NCBI GenBank assembly: GCA_018266915.1
Contig: JAFDZM010000076.1
Coordinates: 62,001 to 126,000, forward strand
Origin: Bacteroidota bacterium
Lineage (GTDB): Bacteria > Bacteroidota > Bacteroidia > Sphingobacteriales > Sphingobacteriaceae
Direction: 5' to 3'
DNA: 64,000 nucleotides
The notes beneath the pieces were generated by a model. The model made no database searches, was not told the origin of the DNA, and worked only from the letters and a program-made list of their open reading frames with translations. Shown one piece after another: positions 23,158 to 33,100 of this stretch (position 1 is the stretch's first letter; every line of letters starts with the position of its first letter). The translations under genes were made by a program, and so were the position numbers.

Positions 23158-24006
23158 TTTCAAATGCTTAACAGTTAGCCCATTGTTAATCAACTGCTTC
23201 AAGGACTCGATACCAATATGCAGGTGCGTTTCTACATATTGCTCGGTAACCGACGAATCACTTTCAGCAGTCTTCACCCCTTCCGGTATCATTGGCTGAT
23301 CAGATACCAGCAGCAAAGCTCCGGTCGGGATTTTATTGGCGAAACCTGTTGTAAAAATCGTCGCAGTTTCCATATCCACCGCCATAGCGCGTAAGGTCTT
23401 CAAATATTTTTTAAACTCCTTATCATGCTCCCAAACGCGGCGGTTGGTGGTATAACAGGTTCCGGTCCAGTAATCGCGACCGAAGTCGCGTATGGTGGTG
23501 GAAATCGCCTTTTGTAGGGCGAATGCAGGCAATGCAGGCACTTCTGGTGGCAAATAATCATTCGATGTTCCTTCGCCCCTGATAGCTGCAATTGGCAGAA
23601 TCAAATCACCTACATTGTTCTTTTTCTTCAACCCACCGCATTTACCCAGGAATATTACAGCTTTGGGTTTGATAGCGGTAAGCAGATCCATCACTGTCGC
23701 TGCAACAGAGCTACCCATACCAAAATTGATTATCGTAATTCCACCGGCTGAAACACTTTGCATCGGCTTATCTAATCCAACAACGGGCGCATTTTCATTC
23801 CACTCGGAAAACAGCTGCAGGTATTTAGAAAAATTGGTCAGGATAATATATTCGCCAAAATCACTCAATGGGCGACCGGTATACCTTGGCAACCAATTTA
23901 CTACAATAGCTTCTTTGGTCTTAAGTCCTGATTTTATAGGTGTCTGTATCTTGCTTACTTCTTTGGGATCGAGCTCGTCTTTGTTTATCTCTTTTTCTTC
24001 ATTCAT
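23152..24006 (-). CDS. amn: AMP nucleosidase
   Basis: The 284-residue protein is in the nucleoside phosphorylase fold family. IINFGMGSS binds phosphate, FLGKCGGL the base region, and AVDMETATIF carries the conserved Glu that holds the ribose hydroxyl; VSDQPM supplies the catalytic Asp. AMP nucleosidase splits AMP into adenine and ribose-5-phosphate. This short Bacteroidota form lacks the N-terminal regulatory domain of E. coli Amn. A basic-acidic N-terminus of about 30 residues precedes the domain. A related purine nucleosidase activity cannot be excluded. Confidence 0.82.
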   Translation of the reverse strand: MNEEKEINKDELDPKEVSKIQTPIKSGLKTKEAIVVNWLPRYTGRPLSDFGEYIILTNFSKYLQLFSEWNENAPVVGLDKPMQSVSAGGITIINFGMGSSVAATVMDLLTAIKPKAVIFLGKCGGLKKKNNVGDLILPIAAIRGEGTSNDYLPPEVPALPAFALQKAISTTIRDFGRDYWTGTCYTTNRRVWEHDKEFKKYLKTLRAMAVDMETATIFTTGFANKIPTGALLLVSDQPMIPEGVKTAESDSSVTEQYVETHLHIGIESLKQLINNGLTVKHLKF

Positions 24007-24051
24007 AGTGTATTAGTTAGGTATGTAATGGACTTCGCACCGAATATCTCT

Positions 24052-24177
24052 ATGTCATTGCGATGAACGGGCAGAGCGGTGAAGAAGCAATCGCGAACTG
24101 TGCATATCCGCTCTGTATAGTATGAGATTGCTTCGTTGCGCGGCTCACACGGTCCGCCTTGCGCCTCGCAATGACAT
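24052..24177. repeat. CATTGCGA palindromic intergenic element
   Basis: ATGTCATTGCGA (24052-24063) and TCGCAATGACAT (24166-24177) are a perfect 12-base inverted repeat around partly complementary arms containing GAAGCAATC and GATTGCTTC. Elements with these ends are scattered widely in bacterial genomes. It lies upstream of the AMP nucleosidase gene. Confidence 0.85.
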
Positions 24178-24203
24178 GATAGGCTAATTGTTATTATACA
24201 ACA

Positions 24204-24232
24204 AACCCCGGCGTTTCACCAGGGTTCGTGTT
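24204..24232 (-). terminator. Probable clpX terminator
   Basis: AACCCTGG and CCGGGGTT pair on the minus strand with one mismatch, about 45 bases after the clpX stop; the following T tract is interrupted. Confidence 0.5.
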
Positions 24233-24271
24233 TTGATATTGCAAATATAAGCTTTTAAACTTATCGTGCTG

Positions 24272-25510
24272 TTAAGCTACTTTTAATTTTTTGAGATCAG
24301 ATTTCTCGAATTTTTCGTGAGCGTAATCCAGCGTTACGTTCAGACGTTTGACATCCTTCTTTGACGGAAATTCAAACATGGCGTCGATCATGATTGCTTC
24401 ACAAATAGAACGCAGACCACGGGCGCCCAATTTAAACTCCATCGCCTTGTCGACAATAAAATCAAGCACTTCTTCATCAAACTCCAGTTTTACACCTTCA
24501 TACTCAAACAGTTTTTTATACTGTTTAAGCAATGAGTTTTTAGGCTCGGTAAGTATATTATGCAGGGCATCTCTATCTAAAGGATTCAGATAAGTAAGCA
24601 CCGGTAAACGACCAATCAACTCTGGTATTAATCCGAAAGATTTCAAATCAGCCGGAGTAATGTACTTATAAAGATTTTTTAGATCGATCTCACCTTCGTG
24701 ATGAGCCAGTTTATAACCAACAGTCTGCGTACGCAGCCTGTTGGCAATTTTCTTTTCGATACCATCAAAAGCGCCGCCACAAATGAACAATATATTATTA
24801 GTGTTCACGGTGATCATTTTCTGATCCGGGTGCTTACGGCCGCCTTGTGGTGGTACGTTCACCATAGTGCCTTCCAGAATCTTTAACAATGCCTGTTGCA
24901 CACCTTCGCCGGATACGTCGCGAGTAATCGAAGCATTATCACTCTTGCGGGCGATCTTATCTACCTCATCGATATAAACGATACCTTTTTCGGCTGCGGT
25001 CACATCGTAATCAGCAGCTTGCAGCAAACGGGTCAGGATACTTTCCACGTCCTCTCCTACGTAGCCTGCTTCCGTTAGCACAGTTGCATCGCATATACAG
25101 AAAGGAACATTGAGTATTTTAGCCAGCGTTTTAGCCAGTAAGGTTTTACCGGTACCTGTCTCGCCCACCATAATGATGTTCGATTTCTCGATTTCTACCT
25201 CATCCTTCTCTACGCGTTGATTCAATCGCTTATAGTGATTGTAAACGGCTACTGAAAGAATCTTTTTGGCATCATCCTGTCCGATCACATATTGATCAAG
25301 GTGTACTTTAATCTCAGAAGGCTTCAATAATGCAGGCAAAGACGGCGATGTTTTAACCTTGCGCACTTTCAACTCTTCAGCCAATATTTCATTGGCCTGG
25401 TTCACACATTTATCGCAAATGTGTGCATCCAGCCCGGCTATAAGCATGAGCGAATCCTGCTTGCCGGCACCACAAAACGAACATCTAATCTCTTTGCTGT
25501 TCTTATTCAT
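24272..25510 (-). CDS. clpX: ATP-dependent unfoldase subunit of ClpXP
   Basis: The 412-residue protein opens with the ClpX zinc-binding domain (CSFCGAG, HICDKCV), which dimerises and takes adaptors and substrates. The AAA+ module has Walker A GETGTGKT, Walker B VYIDEVDKI, the pore loop GYVGED and the sensor region GARGLR. An IGF-like loop that docks on ClpP is less clear. It is last in the row tig, clpP, clpX, each about 100-160 bases apart on the minus strand. Confidence 0.96.
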   Translation of the reverse strand: MNKNSKEIRCSFCGAGKQDSLMLIAGLDAHICDKCVNQANEILAEELKVRKVKTSPSLPALLKPSEIKVHLDQYVIGQDDAKKILSVAVYNHYKRLNQRVEKDEVEIEKSNIIMVGETGTGKTLLAKTLAKILNVPFCICDATVLTEAGYVGEDVESILTRLLQAADYDVTAAEKGIVYIDEVDKIARKSDNASITRDVSGEGVQQALLKILEGTMVNVPPQGGRKHPDQKMITVNTNNILFICGGAFDGIEKKIANRLRTQTVGYKLAHHEGEIDLKNLYKYITPADLKSFGLIPELIGRLPVLTYLNPLDRDALHNILTEPKNSLLKQYKKLFEYEGVKLEFDEEVLDFIVDKAMEFKLGARGLRSICEAIMIDAMFEFPSKKDVKRLNVTLDYAHEKFEKSDLKKLKVA

Positions 25511-25610
25511 TATTAGTCTAGCTAACCAAATTTAGCAATTTAATGGAATTAATGCAACGGTTTTGGTTATTCATTTATTATTTAATACGTTGTAATCAGG
25601 CAGTTGTTTC

Positions 25611-26339
25611 TTATTTTTTGCCCTTTGTACCACGTAGTATCTCATCAACCATACCAAACTCAACTGCTTCTTCAGCAATCATCCAGTGGTCACGGTCTGA
25701 TGCGTCCCAAACTTTTTGGAATGGCGCACCGCTGTGATCAGCTATAATCTGGTATAATTCCTTTTTCAATTTAGTGATCTCGTGGTAGCTTATCTCGATA
25801 TCAGATTGCTGGCCTTGTGCGCCACCTGATGGCTGGTGGATCATCACCCTGGAGTGCGGTAAAGCAGCTCTTTTACCTTGTGTACCTGCACATAACAATA
25901 CAGCAGCCATTGAAGCAGCCATACCTGTACAAATTGTAGCTACGTCATTAGAAATAAACTGCATGGTATCATAAATGCCTAAACCTGCATATACCGAACC
26001 ACCTGGCGAGTTGATGTATATCTGGATGTCACGCTTGCTGTCTGCAGATTGCAAAAACAGCAATTGAGCCTGTATAATGTTGGCAATGCTGTCATAAATA
26101 GCATCACCCAGGAAAATGATACGGTCCATCATCAAACGCGAGAATACGTCCATTTGGGCCACGTTTAATTGACGTTCCTCTATAATATAAGGCGTCATAC
26201 CAGAAGGGACGGTGGTCATACCTGTTGGCATTGCGTTTCTGTCGACACTAGCTATAAATTTATCTACATGCAAGCTATTAATGCGATGGTGTTTTACAGC
26301 GTATTTTCTGAATTCATTCTTATCGATATTGCTACTCAT
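25611..26339 (-). CDS. clpP: ClpP protease subunit
   Basis: The catalytic triad is visible: Ser143 in GMAASMAA, His168 in RVMIHQP, and probably Asp211 (VWDASDRDHWM). The 242-residue chain carries an N-terminal extension of about 40 residues before the usual body, partly a propeptide; MPTGMTTVPSGMTPYIIEE spans the likely processing region. ClpP forms the tetradecameric chamber fed by ClpX. Its neighbours clpX and tig confirm the assignment. Confidence 0.96.
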   Translation of the reverse strand: MSSNIDKNEFRKYAVKHHRINSLHVDKFIASVDRNAMPTGMTTVPSGMTPYIIEERQLNVAQMDVFSRLMMDRIIFLGDAIYDSIANIIQAQLLFLQSADSKRDIQIYINSPGGSVYAGLGIYDTMQFISNDVATICTGMAASMAAVLLCAGTQGKRAALPHSRVMIHQPSGGAQGQQSDIEISYHEITKLKKELYQIIADHSGAPFQKVWDASDRDHWMIAEEAVEFGMVDEILRGTKGKK

Positions 26340-26443
26340 GATTTTGTTTCCTTGTTTTTATTTGCGTTAAATATAGTTTTTAGTTGAATATAAATATTGA
26401 TATAAAGTTTGGTAAAAGTAAAATAACATACCTATAAAAAACA

Positions 26444-26475
26444 AAAGCAACCCATTAAGAGCTGCTTTGGTTTTA
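26444..26475 (-). terminator. Possible terminator after tig
   Basis: On the minus strand AAAGCA pairs with TGCTTT and leads into a T-rich run ending at 26436. It could limit read-through from tig into clpP. Confidence 0.5.
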
Positions 26476-26495
26476 GTACGATATGTTTTTAAAGT

Positions 26496-27842
26496 TTATT
26501 CTACAGAGCTAAAGTCTTTTGCGTCAACTTCTTTCTTATCTAGGGTAACTACACTTTTCAAATAGTCTAATGCTTTTACTGCTTTCACTTCTTCAAAAAT
26601 CTTGTTGGCCTCATCCCTGTTCTGCAAATATTGAACGGTATATTGACCTAACTGCTCTTCGCTTAAAGCCTGCGGGCTGTACATTCTGAACTGAGCATCT
26701 AAACGTCGTTTAGCTAATGCGAACACTTCTTCGTATTTGATCTCGATCTTGTTATCCTTAATGATCTTGTTTTCAAGCAAAGTCCATTTCAGGTTTTTTG
26801 CGAAATCATCATAACCGCCGGTCAATTCTTCTTCAGACAGTTTTTCGTTAGTAGCTTTTAACCAGCGTTTAAGAAATTCATCAGGTAATTGGAAAGTTGC
26901 TTTCTCAATAGCAAGTTTATACAGGTCGTTTTGCAATTTACGCTCAGCATCCTGTGCGAACATCGATTCAACTTCCTCTGTAATTTTTGCTCTGAATTCT
27001 TCTTCGGTAGTTACAGTACCTTCACCAAATAATTTATCAAAGAACTCCTGGTTCAGATCGCTTTCCTCTAAACGGTTAACATTTTTAACAGTCAGGCGGA
27101 AATTTGATTTCAACTCCGCTGCTGTTTCATCGTCTACCTTTAAGATAGCAGCAATACGGGTTGCATCATTGTTATAAGCTTTCTGTATATCCAGTGTTAC
27201 TTCATCACCTTTTTTCAAACCGATCAGCGACTTCTTAACTTTCTCGTCCTGTACCTGGTCTAAACGAACTGATGTAGTATTGCTAACACCACCATCAAAA
27301 ACAGAACCATCCGGAGAAAGCTGCACCAATTCGGCATAAAGCACATCGCCATCTGCCGATACGTCAGGGTTTGTCATTTTGCCATAGCTTTTGCGGATAT
27401 TTTTGATGCGTGCTTCCAAAGTTTCTTTATCAGCTTTGATCACGTATTGGGTCACTTTATCTTTTGATGAAAAGTCAACCTCGAATGCAGGCGCTAAACC
27501 AACTTCGTAGTTAAATTCAAAATCGTCAGCAAAATCCCAGTTGTATTGTTTGGTGTCATCCATTTTTGGCAGCGGCTGACCCAATACTTCCAGTTGTTGT
27601 TCGTTGATATAGTTGTTCAGAGTATCAGAAAGCAGGTTATTTACTTCGTCAACCAAAATGCTTTTACCATACATTTTTTTGATATGCGCCGGCGGCACCA
27701 TACCCGGGCGGAACCCTGGGATTTTTGCTTTTTTCGCATGATCTTTTATTGCTTTGTCAACTCTGGCCTGGTAATCTTCAGGTTTGATATTGATGGTTAC
27801 AACCGCATTCAGGCTGTCGATTTTTTCCTGTGAGATGTTCAT
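26496..27842 (-). CDS. tig: Trigger factor, ribosome-bound chaperone
   Basis: The 448-residue protein starts with the ribosome-binding domain; the signature GFRPGMVPPAHIKKMYGKS (about 43-61) is the family's GFRxGxxP loop that docks at the ribosomal exit. The middle PPIase-like domain is degenerate, as usual in Bacteroidota, and the C-terminal part is helical. It shelters nascent chains and folds them before release. As first gene of the tig-clpP-clpX row it links folding to degradation. Confidence 0.93.
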   Translation of the reverse strand: MNISQEKIDSLNAVVTINIKPEDYQARVDKAIKDHAKKAKIPGFRPGMVPPAHIKKMYGKSILVDEVNNLLSDTLNNYINEQQLEVLGQPLPKMDDTKQYNWDFADDFEFNYEVGLAPAFEVDFSSKDKVTQYVIKADKETLEARIKNIRKSYGKMTNPDVSADGDVLYAELVQLSPDGSVFDGGVSNTTSVRLDQVQDEKVKKSLIGLKKGDEVTLDIQKAYNNDATRIAAILKVDDETAAELKSNFRLTVKNVNRLEESDLNQEFFDKLFGEGTVTTEEEFRAKITEEVESMFAQDAERKLQNDLYKLAIEKATFQLPDEFLKRWLKATNEKLSEEELTGGYDDFAKNLKWTLLENKIIKDNKIEIKYEEVFALAKRRLDAQFRMYSPQALSEEQLGQYTVQYLQNRDEANKIFEEVKAVKALDYLKSVVTLDKKEVDAKDFSSVE

Positions 27843-28000
27843 CTTATTATTTCTTTTTTTACTAGAATCCTGTGTCAGTCATGCCATTATCAAATAGCAT
27901 GCCCTTTGATTTGGGAGTGCAAAGGTATGAATTATTTTATAAAAATAAGTCAAAAAGATGCCTCTAAATCAAGACGAACATGTTAAAATTTGTCGCACAA

Positions 28001-28200
28001 AGGAGGCTCCTATGGAGCCCAATAACTAAATTTACTAGTGCTATAAACAGGCGACCCCAATGGGGTCTACATCACGAATCATAAAAATGCTCCAGAGGAG
28101 CTTCCTGTTTATAGCAAAGACATAGAAAGTATTTTAGGCTCCATTGGGAGCCACCTAAAATTGAACAAACAAAGAAGCCCCACATAAATGAGGCTCCATA
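28001..28200. repeat. Composite element of short palindromes inside an outer inverted repeat
   Basis: Small palindromes GGCTCC/GGAGCC (28005-28019), GACCCCAATGGGGTC (28053-28067), GCTCCAGAGGAGC (28089-28101) and GGCTCC/GGGAGCC (28137-28152) are spaced along 200 bases. GCTATAAACAGG (28040-28051) and CCTGTTTATAGC (28104-28115) are a perfect outer 12-base pair. It fills most of the 377-base gap 27843-28219. Confidence 0.8.
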
Positions 28201-28219
28201 AGTCTAACATACAAAATAA

Positions 28220-28942
28220 TTAGTCAATCTTTGTAACGCTTGCAGCACCAGTCTTGCTGGTATTTACGCTGGTTGGGTTACCGCGATATTTGATATCAGC
28301 AGCACCGGTAGTATTTACATTCAACTCTTTCAATACGTTAATAACACAGTCGCTTGCACCGGTGGTTTCGATATCATAGCTGCCTACCACAAAATCGCCC
28401 GCTTTTACTTTGCCGCTACCTGCAAATTCAATTTTATGTGAAGTAGCCTGGCCCCTTAGTGTCATATCAGTCGATCCGCTGCCTTCTGTAAATAAATTAG
28501 CCGCATCCAGGTCCATATCTAATCTGCTGGCGCCGCTCAGTTCAAGGTGAAGATCCTTTGTAGTCAGCTTCCCGTCGGTAACTAAGTTAATACCTCCGGA
28601 AGTTTTTATTACCTCCAGGTTTTTCACCCCTATATTGAGTACGAGCTCACCGCTGCCACATATATTTTTCTTTGAGTAAATGCGCAGTTTACTACCTTCT
28701 GAGTTAACGTGGATGTATTTCATCAAGTTATCATCTGCAATAACAGACACAGTCAGACTACTATCCTGTTTCAGGTTGATCTTAAAGCCACCTGAAATGT
28801 CAAGTTTGGTAAAATCATCTACTTTATGATTTTCAGTTATTTGATGTCCTGAACCTTTTACACAACCGAATCTGCACGATGACAGAACGGATAACGACAA
28901 GACTGCAACACATAATATTACGATTGAATATAGCTTTTTCAT
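28220..28942 (-). CDS. DUF2807 (head GIN) lipoprotein
   Basis: The signal peptide ends in the lipobox LSSC at about residues 20-23, so it is a lipoprotein. The body is the DUF2807 beta-helix-like domain with its repeating pattern (FTKLDISGGFKINLKQ; LELSGASRLDMDLDA; FAGSGKVKAGDF), each turn holding a GAS or GSG step. The family is common at the Bacteroidota surface and thought to be adhesin-like or structural, without a proven role. Upstream TGTAAC with an imperfect AGTC 17 bases on hints at the ECF promoter of the neighbouring paralogue. Confidence 0.85.
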   Translation of the reverse strand: MKKLYSIVILCVAVLSLSVLSSCRFGCVKGSGHQITENHKVDDFTKLDISGGFKINLKQDSSLTVSVIADDNLMKYIHVNSEGSKLRIYSKKNICGSGELVLNIGVKNLEVIKTSGGINLVTDGKLTTKDLHLELSGASRLDMDLDAANLFTEGSGSTDMTLRGQATSHKIEFAGSGKVKAGDFVVGSYDIETTGASDCVINVLKELNVNTTGAADIKYRGNPTSVNTSKTGAASVTKID

Positions 28943-28998
28943 AGTATTGTTTTTTAAGGATTGGACTTATCAGATTCAGATTCGGTTACATCAAAATT

Positions 28999-29029
28999 AA
29001 AAAAAGCCGTTCGATTTACAAGAACGGCT
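28999..29029 (-). terminator. Terminator of the first DUF2807 duplicate
   Basis: On the minus strand AGCCGTTC pairs with GAACGGCT and runs into seven Ts. Confidence 0.9.
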
Positions 29030-29063
29030 CTTTGAATTATATGGTGAACTTTAAAAAAGTGGA

Positions 29064-29681
29064 TTAGAGTACTGCGATATCTTCGTTGGCGCTGTTCAAT
29101 CCATCAACAGTTTTTGTAATGTGCTCAGCAGCAAAGTTGGTGCTGTTTACAGTAGCTGAATGATCGTATTTTAAGTTACATTCTTTTACGTTTCCATTTA
29201 AGTCGGCTTTAGCGCGGTTGTTTAAAGTGATGTCTGCGCTGTAACCATCCAGGTCAAGTTTAGCATAAGCATTGTCATGCAAAGTAACGCTCATCTCTAT
29301 TGGTGATAATTTACCGAATGATTTCACTTCAGCGTTATCATAAGCTGAGATTGCAGTTAACTGAGCTGCGGTAACCCAAACTACCAGTTTCTGATCAGCG
29401 AAAGATGAGATGCGCAATACACCGTTCTGGCTTTGTACCAAAGCGCTTTCTGAATAGTAGCGGTTGTATACTTTTACCTGATCGGCTGAACCGTCTGATA
29501 CGAATACCTCAACGTTTCCGCGAACTTCAATTTTGTTGATCTTACTAACGTTAGTTAACACGGTGCTAACTTCGTTGTTATTGTTTGCAGCAGCGCTGTC
29601 TTTTACTGCTGCGATGGTTGTGTTGCTTACTCCTAATACTATTGCTGCGATAGCTACGAAGGATAAAATTTTAGCTTTCAT
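29064..29681 (-). CDS. Exported DUF2807 protein, copy 1 of a duplicated gene
   Basis: I choose the ATG at 29679-29681, which gives a signal peptide (AKILSFVAIAAIVLGVSNTT) cleaved near IAA. The frame upstream is open to 29726, but that stretch is the 5' leader. The mature domain is a short DUF2807 fold (VEVFVSDGSADQVKVYNRYY; MSVTLHDNAYAKLDLDGYS). It is highly similar to the gene at 35764-36369, and the likeness extends through leader and promoter. Role unknown; a periplasmic or surface stress protein is the guess the promoter suggests. Confidence 0.85.
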   Translation of the reverse strand: MKAKILSFVAIAAIVLGVSNTTIAAVKDSAAANNNNEVSTVLTNVSKINKIEVRGNVEVFVSDGSADQVKVYNRYYSESALVQSQNGVLRISSFADQKLVVWVTAAQLTAISAYDNAEVKSFGKLSPIEMSVTLHDNAYAKLDLDGYSADITLNNRAKADLNGNVKECNLKYDHSATVNSTNFAAEHITKTVDGLNSANEDIAVL

Positions 29682-29729
29682 GATATTTAATGTTTTGATT
29701 GTCAATTTGTTTGTTTCTAAATACACCCA

Positions 29730-29758
29730 TAAGACGAACCCGAAAAAGAAACGTTACA
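29730..29758 (-). promoter_or_regulatory. ECF-sigma-type promoter of DUF2807 copy 1
   Basis: On the minus strand TGTAACG, 15 bases, CGTCTTA. The AAC and CGTC cores are hallmarks of extracytoplasmic-function sigma promoters. The same boxes and spacing precede copy 2, where the spacer has diverged. Confidence 0.75.
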
Positions 29759-30123
29759 GCCAAAACCTGACTATTAGATGTATAGCCATATTTTCCCGGT
29801 GAACGGCTGAAAACTGTCGGTGAAAATTCTTGCGGGATGGCAGTTGGCGGAGGACGAAAGAAGAAATTCTGGTTGTTTATGTTATAACAAACTGCATTAG
29901 AAAAAGCATTTTGTATAAACTTTTGTCTCGATTGTATAAATTTAGGTTCTGTAATTCCCTTTATATTAGCTAATACAGCTATTTGTCCCCGATTAATTAA
30001 AGCTTTCTGATAATAACTCAAGAGTTTCTTTCCCCTTAAAAGGAACTCTGGATACGGCTATACCCGGTGTGTAAAGCTCCGGTACGTTCTTTAACCAACC
30101 ATCTTCCACCTTAATCTCAAACT
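29759..30123. other. Divergent control region of DUF2807 copy 1 and susC
   Basis: No gene or array is visible. CCCGGTGAACGG-like bases near 29796-29840 resemble the matching place upstream of copy 2 (about 36480-36520). The susC leader side (29930-30123) is AT-rich with no exact TAnnTTTG box that I can find. Confidence 0.4.
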
Positions 30124-33100
30124 ATGAAACAAAACCTTTACTACCACAAATTTCATCTTCCTGCTAAAGTCTTTCTCATAAAGACTGCGATTATCCTATT
30201 AACAGCCTGCGCCGCATTTGCGCAAACAGCAATAAAAGGTAAGGTAACTGATGCTACTACTAAGGAAAGTATTCCGGGAGTAACCATTATGGTAAAAGGC
30301 GCCAAAACAGTAGCCGCCACCGATGTTAATGGGAATTATTTTATATCAGCTCCAGCCTCTGCAACCTTGGTATTCAGGTATGTAGGCTATGATCTGCAAG
30401 AGGTAGCTGTGAATAGTCAGACTACTATCAATATTCAATTGGCTCCAACTACTAAGGAGCTGAAAGATGTAGTGATTACTGCATTAAATCAATCCAAAGA
30501 GAAACGTGCGGTTGGCTATTCTGTAAGCGAGGTAAAAGGCGCTTCACTTACCGAAGCCCGCGAAAACACCTTTGTAAACAGTCTTGAGGGCCGCGTAGCG
30601 GGCGTGAGTGTAAGCGGAGTTGCTACCGGTCCAAATGGCGCATCTAATGTTGTTATACGCGGCATCACTAATATGACAGGTAATAACCAGCCTCTGTATG
30701 TATTAAACGGCATTCCGTTAATCAACAATAACTACGCTACAACTGACGTGCAGGGAGGTTATGGCGGTAAAGATGGAGGTGATGGTATTGGCGATATTAA
30801 CCCGGATGATATTGAGACCATATCCATATTAAAAGGTGCTGCTGCAACCGCACTATATGGTTACCGTGGCGCGAATGGTGTTGTGCTGATCACCACTAAA
30901 AAAGGCAAAGCCGGGGAAGGCCTGGGTGTGGAAATAAACTCAAATTACGTAAAAGAAGATGTAATTGATGAGACCGATTTTCAGACAGTATACGGGCAGG
31001 GATATAATGGTGCAAAGCCAGTCAGCGCGGCAGATGCTTTGGGATCGATGGAATCGAGTTGGGGTGCTAAACTGGATGGTTCGGACACCTATCAGTTTGA
31101 CGGTGTTAAACGCCCATACTCAGCCGTTGCTAAAGGGAATCTTAACCGGTTTTATGGTGCAGGCGGTAATTTCACCAATACCTTTTCTTTTAGCAAAGGT
31201 TTTGAAGATGGTGGTGCAACACGTTTTTCGTTCAGCTACCTACATGATAACAGCTATGTGCCAAACGCAGGTTTGCAACGGCTCACTTTCAACCAATATA
31301 CTAACCTGAAACTGGGGAAAAACTTAACGCTTGACCTTTCATCACAATACGTATCAGAGTATACCAAGAATGCGCCTAACGTTTCCGATGCGGTTGGTAA
31401 CTTAAACTGGGGGCCAATGTTTGTACCAGCCAACATCAATATTAAAACACTAGCGGGCCCTAATGGCAATGGCACAGTAGCGGGCGATAGCGGACTCGAA
31501 TTGAACCCTTTTTCTGATCCCTACACTACCAATCCTTATTTTGCCGCTTACGAGTTACAGGGCGCTATTCATCGTAACCGGTTCATAGGTTCGGCCAATC
31601 TTAAATATACTTTTGACAGTGGCTATTTTGTAGGCTTACAAGTTGCTGATGATTATACAAATGACCGCAATACAAATATTGAACCGGCTGGAACAGGCTA
31701 TTTAGTGGACCAGGGTATAGGCGGTGATATGTTTGAGCAAAACACCAAGCAAACTGAATTGAACATTGATTTAACTGCCGGGAAAAAGTTCAAGATCACC
31801 AAAGATCTATCCTTTAATGTATTATTAGGTGGGAACTATAGAAAATCCACCCAGGAATACCTGAATGCCGGAGGATACAATTTTGCGATTCCTTTTTTAT
31901 ATACCATAACCAATCTTGAAACCCCGCAGGAGAGCCATGTACTGAACAATGAAGAGTATCAATCTATATATGGCAGCGGTGATATAAGTTATAAAAACTT
32001 CCTTTACTTAACTGTAACCGGTCGTAACGACTGGTACTCAACCCTATCACCGGGGAAAATAAATTATCTTTATCCGTCATTTAGCGGATCATTCGTTTTC
32101 TCCGAACTGCTCCATATCCCTGCAATGGATCTTGGTAAATTGCGATTGAGCTATGCCGATGTAGGTGGCGCGGCTGACGCCCCTTATCAAACCCTGCAAA
32201 CTTATGGCATACAGGGCACATTAATTACCCCTAATGGTGGTACATACCCAATAGGATCTGCGGGGAATGGCACTGTTCCGAATAGCGCGTTAAGACCGTC
32301 TTCGCGTAAAGAATTTGAGGCGGGTACGGAAATGGACTTCTTCCATAACAGGTTGAAATTTGACCTGGCTGTTTATCAGAAAAAAGTTATTGGCGACATT
32401 GTACCGGTAACTATTGACTATACATCGGGATATACTTCGGCCCTGCTTAACGTGGGTACACTCAGATACAATGGCGTCGAGCTTGAAATCGGAGGAACAC
32501 CTTTGAAAAGCAGCAAATTCTCATGGGATGTTAACCTGAATGCCACCTACTCAAAAGGTAAAGTACTATCATTAGGCGATCAGCAGCAAATAACCCTGGG
32601 GTCCGAAGCACAGGATTGGGGATCATTATCCTACACACAACAAATAGTAGGTAAAGAACCATTGCAGATCATAGCCTATACTCCTGCGCGTGACGCCCAG
32701 GGAAACATTATTATTGATCCGGCTTTAGGTGCACCAGACCCATCCCAGGCTACTCCAAAAGATTACGGTTCGGGCGAAAACCCATGGGCTGCTGGTATCA
32801 ACAACACATTCAGATACAGTGGCTTCAGATTATCGTTCCTGATAGATGGTAAATTTGGTGGAAAGATATTCTCTAATACCAACATTATAGCGTACCAGCA
32901 GGGCCTTTCCAAACTGACGGTACCGGGCAGGGATAAGCTATACGGAACCGATCAGCAATATGCTTCAGGCTACTACAATGACTGGGCCTTTGCCGACCAG
33001 GGGCAATTTGTTTACAGTGACAGTTTTATCAAATTCAGGCAGCTTATAGTAGGTTATGATTTTCCGGCCAAAATGTTTAATAATAAGATACATGGTTTGA

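Noticed and set aside
29682..29726. N-terminal extension of the DUF2807 protein (and likewise 36370-36429)
   Set aside because: It would precede the signal peptide and is conserved as a leader downstream of the ECF-type promoter in both copies.
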